Assembly: GCA_000507305.1 (NCBI GenBank)
Contig: DF240194.1
Span: 62,001 to 126,000 of the forward strand
Origin: Breviolum minutum Mf 1.05b.01
Lineage: Eukaryota; Sar; Dinophyceae; Suessiales; Symbiodiniaceae
Direction: 5' to 3'
DNA length: 64,000 nucleotides
In this document: piece by piece, positions 29,401 through 38,829 of the stretch
How positions within the stretch are numbered: the stretch's first letter is position 1
How the letters are laid out: every line of letters begins with the position of its first letter
Translations under genes and position numbers: made by a program
Notes under the pieces: model-generated
Told to the model about the DNA's origin: nothing
Seen by the model: the letters and a program-made list of their open reading frames with translations, nothing else
The model's database searches: none

Positions 29401-32400
29401 AACATCTGTCTCATGGTCACAAGGAACAACAATAACACAAAAGGATTGAATGGCAACACATCCATCTGCAAAGTAAATCATACATCATTAGATACTGTCT
29501 AGATATATTTGTTCTGTCGAAATGAACTCGTTGTCGAAGTATCACGCAAGCGGGTATGAAATCAATTGGACCTATAACACATAAAACTTCTCTAGTTGAC
29601 CATTTTACTCAGTTTAATGCATCCAAAATTCCACCAACAAAAACAACCTGCTCATCTTGGAGATCTCGGTACAGAAATCATCATGAATATATCTTTCATG
29701 GTTCAGAGCTCCAGCGAGAAAACCACCGTTTGGATGTATAAAAACCTTGGATAATCATGGGATAAACTAGCATATATCAACTGGTGCGTTTACCGGATTT
29801 CTGAACCATCAACAGTAATTATCTGTCATTTTGGGGTTGTTTTTGGGTTGGGATTCCTTGTGGGATTCCCAAACAACAGATATCCAACTTCTTTGAACCA
29901 ACAAAAAACGAGGGGACCCACCTTGCGGGTATAGCCCTTGGGCCAATCTGGCTTCAGCTTGACACACTCGGTGCCATCCTGGGGCAACTTTTTGGAAGTA
30001 AAAAACAGCTGACGCAGTGGCTTGAAATTGCCACTAAGCGAAAATGTCTGACATATGGATATATAATATTTATATATACTGTATATATGATTAGTTGTTT
30101 AACTATGTGATATCCATATAATCCTATACAGTATTCAAACGCAGAACTTTCCCTTATTAAAAAAACACCCCTTGTTCAAACAAACGGTTCAGAAAACTCA
30201 GGCAATCCAACATGTTTACATCCCATAGGATCAATGTATGGAAAAAGATGGAAACAGTACTACTACTTTTAGTTGATTTTGATGGTTTATTTGTAGGTAA
30301 ACATACCATACATATAGATCCTATGGGTATGCTATTGACCATTAAAAAAACAAAACAACGAAGATTGCCTGACCAAGGCCCAGTTGGATTGGGCCCCACA
30401 TACCTTTTCTGGAAAGGTCAGGAGATATGGTCATTGCCCCTGCTCCAAATCTGGTAAGCAAATATGAACAATAAAAACACATAAATGAAAGTCTTCCGAA
30501 CCAAACAAATAAATGTTTTTGTTGTCTCTTTAGAGTAAGAACTGTAGTTGAGATTGTACAGTATCGTGGAAATGTGAGAGGTCCCGAAAAGTTCTAGACA
30601 TCCCAAACTATCAACTGGGAAAACTCAAGGGACAAAATCTCAGGTACAGTTTGTGTTCGCAAACGACTTGGGATGTTTTGTGTCCCTTGACATATCCTGG
30701 ATCCCTTGCCAACGTTATAAGTAGATCAAATAAGATTCAATATTAACCATGTGTAAAGTCCCATATGGGACACGCAAGCAGGCAAAGGTTTATATAAAAG
30801 CATTGCGAAGATCTGAAAACTGGGAGATCATAGGTTCAATCATCCTTTCGATCCATAGCCCCTATCCATGTCTTGATAACCTGGTATGTAGGATGTGTTC
30901 TCCACTTTGGTTCTGCAAAACTTGACAGAGTCTGCTGCAAGATTCATCTGAAATTGGTATCCAATGCAAATTCCATCGTCAACCTTTGCAAGCAACTCAC
31001 ACAAAAAAAAACAACAAAATCAGCCGCACATATCAACGTCCAATAGAACTTATGGATATCCCAAAAAACACAATCCTGTGTCCAATTGCCCCACTTACCC
31101 CTTCCTAAAACTAACAGACAGCTCGCACCTGAAAATGGATGGTTGGAATACAATCGTTTCCTCATTTCCGAATTTGGGGGATGGCAAACCGCCTATTTTC
31201 AGGGGTTCCGAACTGTTGCACCGTTAGTTTCAGGGAATTTTCCATGTCATTCGCAACCTCTAAAGCTTTGTCGTAGTTTTCAAGGGAAGCATAGCAAGCT
31301 GACCTGGTGGAAACCCCCGGTGGGCAGGATGTGTTTTGGGCGCTTTCGGAGGTGAAGCTTGGGACCCAAGGTTTGGAGCTTGAAAACGACTGGTTTGCTT
31401 GTCTTCAAAAAAGGTGGTGATTTCAACCCTTCCGAAAAGAAATCAGTCAAATTTGGACATCTGATCTTTTTTGAAATTTATGGGGTAAAGAAATGTATAC
31501 ATGAAAACCGCCAACTGGTCTTGTCCCTTCAACATATCTATTACATCAGTACCCAAAAGGAAACATACGTTCCAAATCAAGAAGTTGTCCATGTTGCTGA
31601 GGGAGACCATTGTTGGGGGACCAATCCCATATCAACTGCGTGCTGGAATGTATACCACTCATACGAACCCCTGCAATTCGTCGTTCAAGGCTGTCATAGG
31701 ATATCCACTTGTGCAACACGTCAGCTATCAACAGTCATTAAGTCACACTTCAAGATGTACCTCTTAGGATCAGGGACCAAAACAAACGGACACATTGCAT
31801 CACATTGATCACATGTAGCTCTTGACCTATTTAGGGTCGTCACTGGAATTTCTTTTGGACCCTGAAACTGGTCTTGGACTTGCGTTGTCAAAGTTGTCAA
31901 AGTTATATCATCAGCCGAAACTTGGAAACTTGGAGAATTCTCCAGGCATTCAAGGATTCCTCTCAAAAAACCTGAGACACTTCTGCATTCCAAGGGCATC
32001 ATTTGTTCCCTAAAAAAAGGCAACGCAAAGTTTCACCTCATCCTTTCCCCCCATTTTTCCATGAGAAAAATCAAACACGCCCCGATTTTGCCCGGGAAAA
32101 AGAACCACTAAAAGTCCAAAAATGGCCTGTTGGAAAAAAAGACGTGATCCGTTGGGTCGTGCTTGATTGCCTTGGTGGCAAAAAAACTTGATCTACCAGC
32201 TCTCTGAAAAATCTTGGCGTATTGGCCCGCCTCAAATTATGTAAAGAAATCTACATAAGGGCATAAGGGATCATTTTTGGGGCTACTACATGTGTGTATC
32301 CTAAGCAAGTATATAATCAGTTGCAAGACTAAGATCTTAAGTTGTGACAAGCTAATGTAGGTGAATTTTGTGTGTATCTATCCTTATGTCACATGATGCA

Positions 32401-33548
32401 ATCGCGGAGTTCGCGAAGATTCATACTCGGATCCATTCAGAGAATATAAAATTTGATTGGCATCACCTGGGAATTCACTTACGTAACAAGTATGGATACG
32501 GTTGATTATGAGGGACTCACTGTGACTTACATCCCTTCATTTAGGACCTCAAAGGGTTGGCGAGGACTTAGACATTCTCAAGAAGCAACCCCTCCCTGGC
32601 ATCTGGGTAAACCTCTCGGAAAAATGGCTCTGCTGATGATGTCTAGTAGAGAGAACAAACGTATAACGGACTGAACAAAAAACATAACAACTTCTCTACC
32701 ATGATGATTTGCCCCTGGTAGAAGGAATGCAACATCACTTTATACCTTACTCAAAGCAACCCATGGATATCCATCATCTTCCCAGGATTTTGTCCCAAAA
32801 ATCAGGTTTTGACACCATCAAAGCACACCCTTAACCATCAGCGACCACGACTCGACCCGTGAATAATGTGACCGATTCTGGGTGGAATTCTGGGGCCGAG
32901 GAACCTCCGTGAAATGCTTAATGGCCTCTTTAAAGTTTTTGGCCTCAAAAAGCAGCGGCTGAATCTACATCACTTTTAGCACTGGGAAAGGTAGGGAGCA
33001 TTGAAAAATGATGTTTTGTCATTTCACGGTGATGCTCAGTTTCAACATGTTTGGTTTCCAAATGAGTATAACCTTTCCAACATTGGACAATTCAACCATG
33101 GGAGTTTCACGGCTAAGGGAGAAGATCTGACGAGTTTGTATACTTAGACATAGGGATTTTTCATAAGAAACAAATGACAAACTACGACTCAAAGTATGCA
33201 CAGTTTACATCTCTCTCGGAATCCCCATCTGACAGCAAAGTCAACATGATAAATCATGTATTGTAGCATATAGTATTCTAATATTACATTATATCAATGT
33301 ACATCGACTAGTGGTTTACTACCATGCTATTCAAAACAAACAAGTTATAGAGAGTTTTTGTTGAATGGAATGTATGAAAACCCTGTAAATAATGGGATAT
33401 TTATCATATATCAACTGGTGAGTTTACCGGATTTATGAACCATCAAGGCGAACTCACCTTTCATCCCCCCAGCACCTCGGGCCGTCGGCGCCTGGAACTC
33501 GGTGTTGCCCTTGGCTTTGGCTTCGGCTGCCTTGGCTTTATCCGCCAT
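4657..33548 (-). CDS. STI1: STI1/HOP co-chaperone, 27 exons traced (C-terminus missing)
   Basis: Hsp70-Hsp90 organising protein: a cytosolic adaptor whose TPR domains bind the C-terminal EEVD tails of Hsp70 and Hsp90. Exons, in coding order: 33492-33548, 32905-32943, 32127-32170, 31258-31303, 29922-29978, 29240-29293, 28542-28595, 27989-28022, 20992-21035, 18962-19010, 15079-15134, 14406-14444, 13670-13702, 13545-13567 (tentative), 13379-13421, 13149-13206, 12496-12577, 12056-12111, 11509-11568, 11039-11099, 9860-9922, 8695-8734, 7419-7459, 6786-6816, 6606-6647 (tentative), 5410-5460, 4657-4695. They total 1296 nt, 432 codons, with compatible phase at every join. The order TPR1, DP1, K/E/P linker, TPR2A, start of TPR2B is that of the family, whose usual length is about 540-590 residues. 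Donors are roughly half GT and half GC, with two likely GA. The fold assignment is strong; individual borders could be off by a few bases. Confidence 0.9.
6606..12111 (-). CDS. STI1: STI1 exons 18-25: TPR2A domain
   Basis: Residues about 271-402. Exon 18 (MEDLRSPEQKEADEWKSK) and exon 19 (NELYKKKQFKDALEMYDKA) are the start of TPR2A, the Hsp90-tail binding domain. Exon 20 (MQPIAIFVENNGAMALE) and exon 21 (HWDEVLKSCQDLLDRR) are divergent but keep TPR spacing. Exon 22 (ANPGGASFEKVAK) follows a clear pyrimidine tract. Exon 23 reads VFQRMASVYEKQH, exon 24 YDDAIAMYNK and exon 25 MELQVRRTVTELYG; together they complete TPR motif 3 and the capping helix. Exon 19 best joins exon 20 if its donor is GA at 11508-11507. 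Exon 25 also seems to use a GA donor and is the least certain of the set. Confidence 0.85.
7928..8028. mobile_element. inverted-repeat element, family D-like
   Basis: GGGTGTATCCGAAAATAGTG...CTATTTTTGGAAATACCC with several internal ATCCATTTT repeats. Confidence 0.75.
8484..8592. mobile_element. MITE family D copy (C-like ends)
   Basis: ATACCCCCCAGAAATTCGGC...TTAGTTTTCGGGGGTGTA. The interior repeats GATACCCAAAAATG and its complement. Confidence 0.8.
9293..9402. mobile_element. MITE family A copy
   Basis: Inverted ends TACTCTTGATGG...CCATCAGCAGTA (consensus TACTGTTGATGG). Non-coding, about 110 bp, in an STI1 intron. Confidence 0.75.
10428..10558. mobile_element. inverted-repeat element, family H
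   Basis: CTTACAAGGTGTG...CCCGCCTTGTAG ends with repeated CAGTTA/TATAAC segments inside. Single copy seen. Confidence 0.5.
10708..10815. mobile_element. MITE family A copy
   Basis: Ends TACTGTTGATGGAAG...CTTCCATCAACAGTA, a perfect inverted repeat of at least 15 bp. Confidence 0.9.
12496..21035 (-). CDS. STI1: STI1 exons 9-17: glycine-rich linker, DP1 domain and K/E linker
   Basis: Residues about 129-271. Exon 9 (GPETVDAKLEKGGFQ), exon 10 (AAKPSLDPMAMPNAGS) and exon 11, with a run of six glycines then MQFDPAAR, form the variable linker. Exons 12-16 (ALAAAAAKNPKIK, EYMQDKDLMQK, NMQQTMVMQMVQQ, DQRVLELFLAMQGVDVNTM) match the helical DP1 domain, with its NP..., MQD and VL..FL..QGVD signatures. 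Exon 17 is the proline/lysine/glutamate linker (PPPKKEAPKKEEPKEEDP) that separates DP1 from TPR2A in STI1 proteins. Exon 14 is a tentative 23-nt micro-exon needed to keep phase between 13 and 15. The intron before exon 9 is about 7 kb, the longest in the gene. Exon 9 is the least family-conserved; it was chosen because its phase joins exons 8 and 10. Confidence 0.82.
16585..16683. mobile_element. inverted-repeat element, family G
   Basis: TTGGTGGTTAAACCAAAATATGC-type start (first 14 nt shown by TTGGTGGTTAAACC), interior TTCCCCAAAATTTCGGGGTG, end GAGTTGCCACCACC. Confidence 0.7.
16902..17003. mobile_element. MITE family B copy
   Basis: Ends CTCCCTGAAACTAACA...TGTTAGTTTCAGGGAG with a nested inverted segment around CACC.GAAAATGGATGGTT. 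Confidence 0.9.
18280..18388. mobile_element. MITE family E copy
   Basis: ATAGGATCCATGCATGGTAA...CATACTATACATGGATCCTA. Confidence 0.85.
19516..19626. mobile_element. MITE family B copy
   Basis: Ends CCCTAAAACTAACA...TTAGTTTCAGGGAG; adjoins a family A copy. Confidence 0.85.
19629..19778. mobile_element. MITE family A copy abutting family B copy
   Basis: Starts TACTGTTGATGGTTCAGAAA directly after the family B element ending at 19626; the right end is degenerate (AACCAGTA). Confidence 0.8.
19997..20108. mobile_element. MITE family C copy
   Basis: Ends TACACCCCAGAAGATTAAGA...TTAATCTTCGGGGGTGTA. Confidence 0.9.
20716..20815. mobile_element. inverted-repeat element, family G
   Basis: GTGGTTGAACCAACCC...TTGAGTTGGCCACCACCC, interior TTCCCCAAGTTAGGGG. 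Confidence 0.7.
21109..21211. mobile_element. MITE family E copy
   Basis: CTATAGGATCCATGTATGGT...ATGCATGGATCCTTTGGG. Lies about 75 bp upstream of STI1 exon 9. Confidence 0.8.
21613..21722. mobile_element. MITE family A copy
   Basis: Ends TACTGTTGATGGAAG...CTTCCATCAACAGT. Confidence 0.88.
23562..23682. mobile_element. MITE family A copy
   Basis: Ends TACTGTTGATGGTTCAGAAA and its reverse complement. The right flank (about 60 bp) is shared with the copy ending at 29817. Confidence 0.92.
25349..25450. mobile_element. inverted-repeat element, family G
   Basis: GTTGGTTGTTTCAACCCGTT...AATATTTGAAGCCACCACCC, interior TTTCCCCAAAAAAGGGG. Confidence 0.7.
26093..26187. mobile_element. MITE family E copy
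   Basis: CCCATACCATCCATGTATGA...CCGTACATGGATCCTAGGGG. Confidence 0.78.
26777..26880. mobile_element. MITE family C copy
   Basis: Ends ATACCCCGGAAGATTAACAT...ATGTTAATCTTCGGGGGTGT. Confidence 0.9.
27416..27526. mobile_element. MITE family B copy
   Basis: Ends CTCCCTGAAACTAACA...TGTTAGTTTTGGGGAG. Confidence 0.88.
27989..33548 (-). CDS. STI1: STI1 exons 1-8: start codon and TPR1 domain
   Basis: Residues 1-129. Exon 1 begins at the ATG at 33546-33548 and reads MADKAKAAEAKAKGNTEFQ, the usual lysine/alanine-rich STI1 N-terminus running into the first TPR helix. Exon 2 (AKNFKEAIKHFTE) and exon 3 (AIKHDPTDHVFFSN) complete TPR motif 1. Exons 4-5 (ending KLKPDWPKGYTRK) give TPR motif 2 with the conserved carboxylate-clamp Asn/Lys/Arg region. 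Exons 6-7 give motif 3 (AGLKLAPEDATLKEGLKK). Exon 8 reads AMDAKYDVPGA and leads into the linker. In this family the domain binds the Hsp70 tail. Exons 1, 3, 6 and 7 use GC donors; 2, 4, 5 and 8 use GT. An inverted-repeat element ends about 20 bp from exon 4, and another lies about 40 bp from exon 1. Confidence 0.92.
28725..28830. mobile_element. MITE family B copy
   Basis: Interior TTTTCGCACCTGAAAATGGA as in the copy at 16902; ends mutated. Lies about 130 bp upstream of STI1 exon 7. Confidence 0.85.
29697..29817. mobile_element. MITE family A copy
   Basis: Left end degenerate (CATGGTTCAGAG), right end GGATTTCTGAACCATCAACA. Followed by the same TAATTATCTGTCATTTTGGG flank as at 23681. Confidence 0.8.
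30222..30327. mobile_element. MITE family E copy
   Basis: CCCATAGGATCAATGTATGG...CATACATATAGATCCTATGG G. Confidence 0.85.
31100..31239. mobile_element. MITE family B copy next to STI1 exon 4
   Basis: Ends CCTAAAACTAACAG...CGTTAGTTTCAGGG, finishing about 20 bp from the exon 4 donor at 31258. Confidence 0.88.
33372..33449. mobile_element. truncated MITE family A copy
   Basis: Right half only (CAACTGGTGAGTTTACCGGA... GAACCATCAA), ending about 40 bp from STI1 exon 1. Confidence 0.7.
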
Positions 33549-33590
33549 GGGCGCCCCCTGACATGGAGAAGTCATCAGGTGAAGCAATGT
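33549..33590 (-). promoter_or_regulatory. probable trans-splice acceptor of STI1
   Basis: On the minus strand, the AG at 33559-33558 follows a pyrimidine-rich stretch and lies only 9 nt (GGGGCGCCC) before the STI1 start codon. In dinoflagellates mRNAs receive a 22-nt spliced leader at such acceptors, so the mature 5' leader would be the spliced leader plus about 9 nt. The site is seen in sequence; its use is inferred. Confidence 0.5.
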
Positions 33591-33712
33591 GAAGGGCTGT
33601 TGTGGTTATGGTAATTAGATGGCAAACAAACACCGACATAATTAAGTGGTGATTCACCTATCAACTGTTACAGGGTTTCATGGTTTGGTCATCATATGGT
33701 GTTCCAAATATA

Positions 33713-33775
33713 TGTATATATATATATATTATATAATCATAATAATCATATATACATATATGCAACTAAGTCATT
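33713..33775. repeat. TA-rich microsatellite
   Basis: TATA/TAATCA simple sequence about 170 bp upstream of the STI1 start. Many similar TA runs occur in the introns (for example 1081-1137, 16200-16250, 41228-41290, 62515-62580). Confidence 0.8.
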
Positions 33776-36521
33776 GGCGCCTCGTTAAGGATTCAAAACA
33801 TGTATTTCTTGACAGTTGTTGTTGCACTCCCTGCCATACCCAATTCCGTGCCTCTGCAAAAACAAAACGAATTTGGGGAACGGTGGCCCTTCCCGTTCTC
33901 TTTTCTTTGAACCGAAGCGAGAAGTTGAAGCGCTCAGTCAACAGCTCAACAGCAAGGAGTACTTCAAAGTGCCTCAAGAAGTGCCTGACATACTGGAATC
34001 CGAAGTCAGTTGCCAAGCATTAGACATTTGCATATAGCGTACATAGAAGACACTCCCCTTTGCCAAAACGTATCGTCTATAACGACGTGGACAGATTTGC
34101 TCATGCTCAGCTTCCACAACCATGTATATAAATTTCAGTTGCAAGAACATTAAACCCCCCTTGTTGAACAATAAACATGACCAATTAATTGTTGTTCTCA
34201 ATCCAGGAAGAAGTGTATGTGTGTTCAAGTTCCATGTTCCTCATTCCACCCTTGAATCAAATTTCCAAACGGTTTCAGCAAGCCAATGTTTCACATCTTC
34301 AGTTGGCAGGGCTGGGAAAGCCGCGCATCAATTAGAGGCTTTGCCACCATTGAATTTCCAAAAGTCTGACAGACTAAGAACACCTGTCTTGCACGAATTG
34401 TACCGCTTCTAGATGCGAATTACACAGCGAATTATGCACCTACACGCATATAAGGGGCAAGATCAATACTTTCAGGCTTGATGCAAAGCAAATAAACAAA
34501 TAGTTCTACAATAGTCTGAATTGCTTGAAAAGGATGTTGTCTCTACCCGAGTCAATAACATGGATGATCACTAAGTCACTAAGTTGATTATAAACAATCG
34601 GGGTGTTTACTGTTCTTCGCATATCCTAGTGTGACCATCCCTTCATTTCCTAAGGGTTTCCTACGATCAACTTTCCAAGCACGAATTCCCCAATGCTTCC
34701 TTTGATCCTGGGACTCTCAACTACCTGAAGCAACGAAAAACATCATCATTCTTGACCAACCCTGGGGAATGAAAAACAACAAGTTGCTGGAAACATGTTC
34801 AGTAAGGGTCTTGTTTGAAAGGAAAACATTCAAACATTCCCAGTTCGCTCATGTTCGCTCTACTTTGGCAATTCTTGTTCCCCTCCAACAACAAAAACTA
34901 AAGCAATGAAATTTCATCCATGTGAGCTTCAATTTCACCATATGATATCACCATAAACAAACACCTTAAGACCTGCTTCACTCGGAACCGTTCAACGATT
35001 CTCAGCTCTACCTAGTCCAGGCTAGACAAATAAAGGATTTGTTGGTGGCCCAACTTTCCAGCCCACTAAACAGCCAAAAACGGAATGTAAGGAGAGTCTC
35101 ATTTTGATTTCCTTTAGGTTCTGCCGTTGTAATAGTGTTGGTTCGATCTTGAGTTGTTGATATTGAAACTAAGCGGGGAGTGTGCCACTTGTGAGGAATG
35201 AATGGACTCAAAAATAAAGTGTGCAAAAACATCACAAATTGTCCACATGTGCGTGCTATTAAACTATCGTTCCTGATATTGCATATTCAAAGTGAGACAA
35301 ATACACCCATATGTTGAATGCTGAACATAAATGTGTATAATATACATACGATATATATATATAGCTACAGCAGCTGCAATGGAACACCCTCATCCTTCCA
35401 GGTGAATATTATCACCATGGTGAAATTTCGCTGCGGTGATCTAGCCAATTCATTCACAAACTGCATATGTTTCATCTCCAAACCTTTTAACAACGACTTC
35501 TTGATACATGACTCTTGCTGTTCTCAATTCCTTAAATAACTCTATCTAGTCAAGTGTTCTCAATTTCTCAAATAAATCTATCTATATATACAGTCAAGTC
35601 TTCTCAATTTCTTTAAAAAAAAACATCTAGCCAAGTTTACTTTTTAACCACATCTTCTATTGCCAGGTAACCAAACCATCCACCCACTCAGAAGGCTTCC
35701 AATCCCTCCCCCCCTCCGGCGCCTTCCTGACCGATCCCCGGCGCGACGTAGAGGAGAAGGGGAGTTCATGACCAAGGCATGGGTGCGGTGATTCACAGGA
35801 CTCGCCTTCGATTTTTGCCGTTTTTTTTCTTTGTAAAACGCATTGAAGTTTTCATATGGAGTTGATAAATAAAGGATGAAGAAAACACAAAGAAACACTC
35901 AAAACAAAATAACAACATCAGGGGCGAATTGAAGATTTGGTGGGGGGCTTACTTGTTTTTTTACAGGAAGTTGTTGTTTTTCAGATCATGAAACACAGTT
36001 TAATTCGGATTTTAAACTGGATTGTACAAGACCGTTCCTAACATTCTTTACACCCTAATCAACCTGTTTCTTTTATCACTGTACTACTCATATATCTTGG
36101 TGAGTTCGAACCAAGCTGAAATAAACAATATCGATTGATGCTTGATCATACCTACTTGGTGGCTCACGTCAGTTGATACTAAATTAGCAGGTTGGGATGG
36201 CTAAAACATGTTAAACACCAAACTACAAACTGTAGTTACTTCACTACCATGAGCCACAAAGTAGTAGGTAGTGGTTTGCGAGTATCAGATTGGATCATCT
36301 CTCCCCAAATATCGACACAGGGTGTGGTCGAAGTAGAGTGCACCAATGTTCATTAGACTCATTTCCTCATTCCCCACTACGTACCAACCAGAGTTATGTA
36401 GGCACTGTGATACACAAGCAGCCGGTTTTGGCCATTTTGCGGGGATATATGCTCCGTAACTTAATGTATCCATACAGGTCATGTGAGCTGTGTAAAAAAC
36501 CCTTTTAGATTTTGTTAAAAT

Positions 36522-37285
36522 CACATGGTCTTTCGCTATGATTTTTCGCGAACCTTTCGCGACCTGAGTTTTAGCTTTCGCGAGCAGCAATCACAGCAAA
36601 GTTGCTTTCGCGAGCTTTCGCGGGGAATACTGTGAAAACAAATGTATAACAATACATCACCATGTTTCAGTAAAAGAAAGCCTTCCACATTCCATTCTAA
36701 TCACATGATCTTTCGCCATGAGCTTTCCTCAACGTTTGGCGACCTGTATTCTAGTTTTCGCGAGTTTTCGCTTCGGATCTTGTGAAAACAGATGTCGTTT
36801 GTCCTTGCTCACCTTCATGAACCAGTTCCGGCACCCAAACACAGCTATAGATACTTCATATAGTACATAAAAGGGAAAATTATACTTATTAGACGTGAGT
36901 TCGTGGGGTAAGGGCCTTTGATTGGGCACCTCAGCTTTCGCGCGCCTTTCGCGCAGCTTTCGCGCGACTTTCGCGGATTTCCACGAATATTTTTGAGGAC
37001 CAGACTTTGAGGGAACGCGAATTTTGTTTTGGCAATTCCACTTCTTTATTTGCACCAACCTTTCTGGACCCACAACGCTCCTTTACAACATCAACCTTAT
37101 CCAATCTTATCCTAGTAGTATCCCTGCAGTGTACTTTGCTCACATCTCCCATTTCGTACGACAAATGAATCCAATATTTGTCATTTGTCATATGCATTTT
37201 TCGGCTTTCGCGATCCTTTCGCAAAAGATCAGTGTTACAAACTCTTTCGCGAATCTTTCGCGGCCAGCGTTTTAGCTTTCGCGGA
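36522..37285 (+). repeat. CTTTCGCG octamer cluster
   Basis: About twelve exact CTTTCGCG sites plus near variants in 760 bp, all in one orientation, in an otherwise AT-rich spacer. Part is a diverged tandem copy of about 100 bp (36521-36640 and 36702-36795, both starting near TCACATG.TCTTTCGC and ending near TGTGAAAACA.ATGT). At least three sites read TTTCGCGC, which matches the eukaryotic E2F consensus. Confidence 0.85.
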
Positions 37286-37734
37286 GCCATCTGACATTAA
37301 CAGCCTTACTTCTTATTACACGAGTGGTTTTCTTCGCTGCTCATGTGTAAAAGGATGTAAAAGGAACATCCTGAAGCAAAAGCTGCTGCCTTCTCCTTAG
37401 TGTGTTCTACTTTTTAACATTTACCTGCATTTCCCCAAAATAATCTGTCCATTTTTACACCAATATCTGCAAATATGCATGGAACATCTGGGACATTGAG
37501 ATAACATGTGTTTTTGGCCTATGCTAATTTGGTCTGTGTCAAACATAAAAGAAACACTGAGGCAAAACCGACAAAGCTGATTAATGTCGCCTGATGTTGC
37601 TCATTCAAACGACTTTTACAAAATTGTATTAATAGTATGTACCATAGCAATATTACAGCTCAGGTTCACGACACGCTGCATGTTGTTGTTTTTTCAGAAA
37701 GCATCCCCTGACAAAGGCCCTTATGTACCTCTCA

Positions 37735-37938
37735 TTTCATCAATTTAGAAGGTACGACTTCCCATGTACCAGAGATGGATCTTGGATCTGGGCCTGACGG
37801 GAGATATCGTTCTGGAACACCTGAACCATCGTTTGCAAATCCAAATGAAACAGGACAAAGCCCCGTTCCAAATGGTTCAAGCATGAAGCTGAATTCATAG
37901 CTGTCAGGATGTATCAATTCATCTTTGGTAGAATTCAT
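37735..37938 (-). CDS. hypothetical open frame
   Basis: A 68-codon open frame containing NDGSGVPERYLPSGPDPRS. It is less AT-rich than its surroundings and may contain an exon of the minus-strand gene upstream. No family recognised and no clear splice borders. Confidence 0.2.
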
Positions 37939-38724
37939 TTGTGTGGCTTGTCTCTCAAGATTCTTCTATGACGGCATCAGTTTTGTTCAACACTTTCTCC
38001 ATTGTTATTGACTCGCTTTGTACCCACCAAATATTGAGCCGCTAGTTGTTCCTGTTTAAAAGGCTTAAATTTCGCTTCCATGAACGTCAGGTGAGGCAAC
38101 CTTTTTGCCACTTGCGACCTTGCCGTAAAAGGAACTATGAAAAAAAATAGTCAAAAGATCATCAGTATAGGATCCACCCTTCCCAAAGGCCAATTGAAAC
38201 TTTAGATCTATAGTGTATAGTTGCTAAATCCTTGCAAGTCCGTAAGTCCTCAAAAAACATGTATCTATCTGGTACCAAAAACGATCAACTTTCCATCTAA
38301 TATCTAAGTCAATAGCACCTTCAAATTCGCAATGTTGGATACCAAATCTTAGCTTTTCCTGTCATCAGTGTGTGTGTCTTGTTTGTCAAAAAACATGTCA
38401 CCCCTGTAGTTCTTATCTCCACACCTTAGACTGTCAGTTAAACCTGTTTGGCTCAACTGAAGCACATTTTTTGGCCAACTTAAATCTCAAGAAATAAATG
38501 ATTGGAATACAACTTACGTGACCAACATCTATATGTTCTTTAAACAAGTTTCTTCCATGTTGAGCTATCAATTCCTCAACAAAAATCCAAGAGTTCTGTT
38601 TTTTCTACTATGTTCCCACATATATTTTTTGGGGATGCCTCAAAACATGGACATTTCCACCTTGCTACAGCGCATGGTACGCAGCTCACGTAGCTGGCAC
38701 CTGGCACTTTTTGTTGGTGGATCT

Positions 38725-38829
38725 ACTCCCCCAGAAAACCAACATGACAATGGAAGATCACCATGATTGAAAGGAAAATGCATCTTCAAATAATGGATTT
38801 TACATTGTCATGTAAGTTTTCTGGGGGAT
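38725..38829. mobile_element. inverted-repeat element, family C/D-like
   Basis: CTCCCCCAGAAAACCAACAT GACAATG...CATTGTCATGTAAGTTTTCT, closing with GGGGGATAG. Confidence 0.8.
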
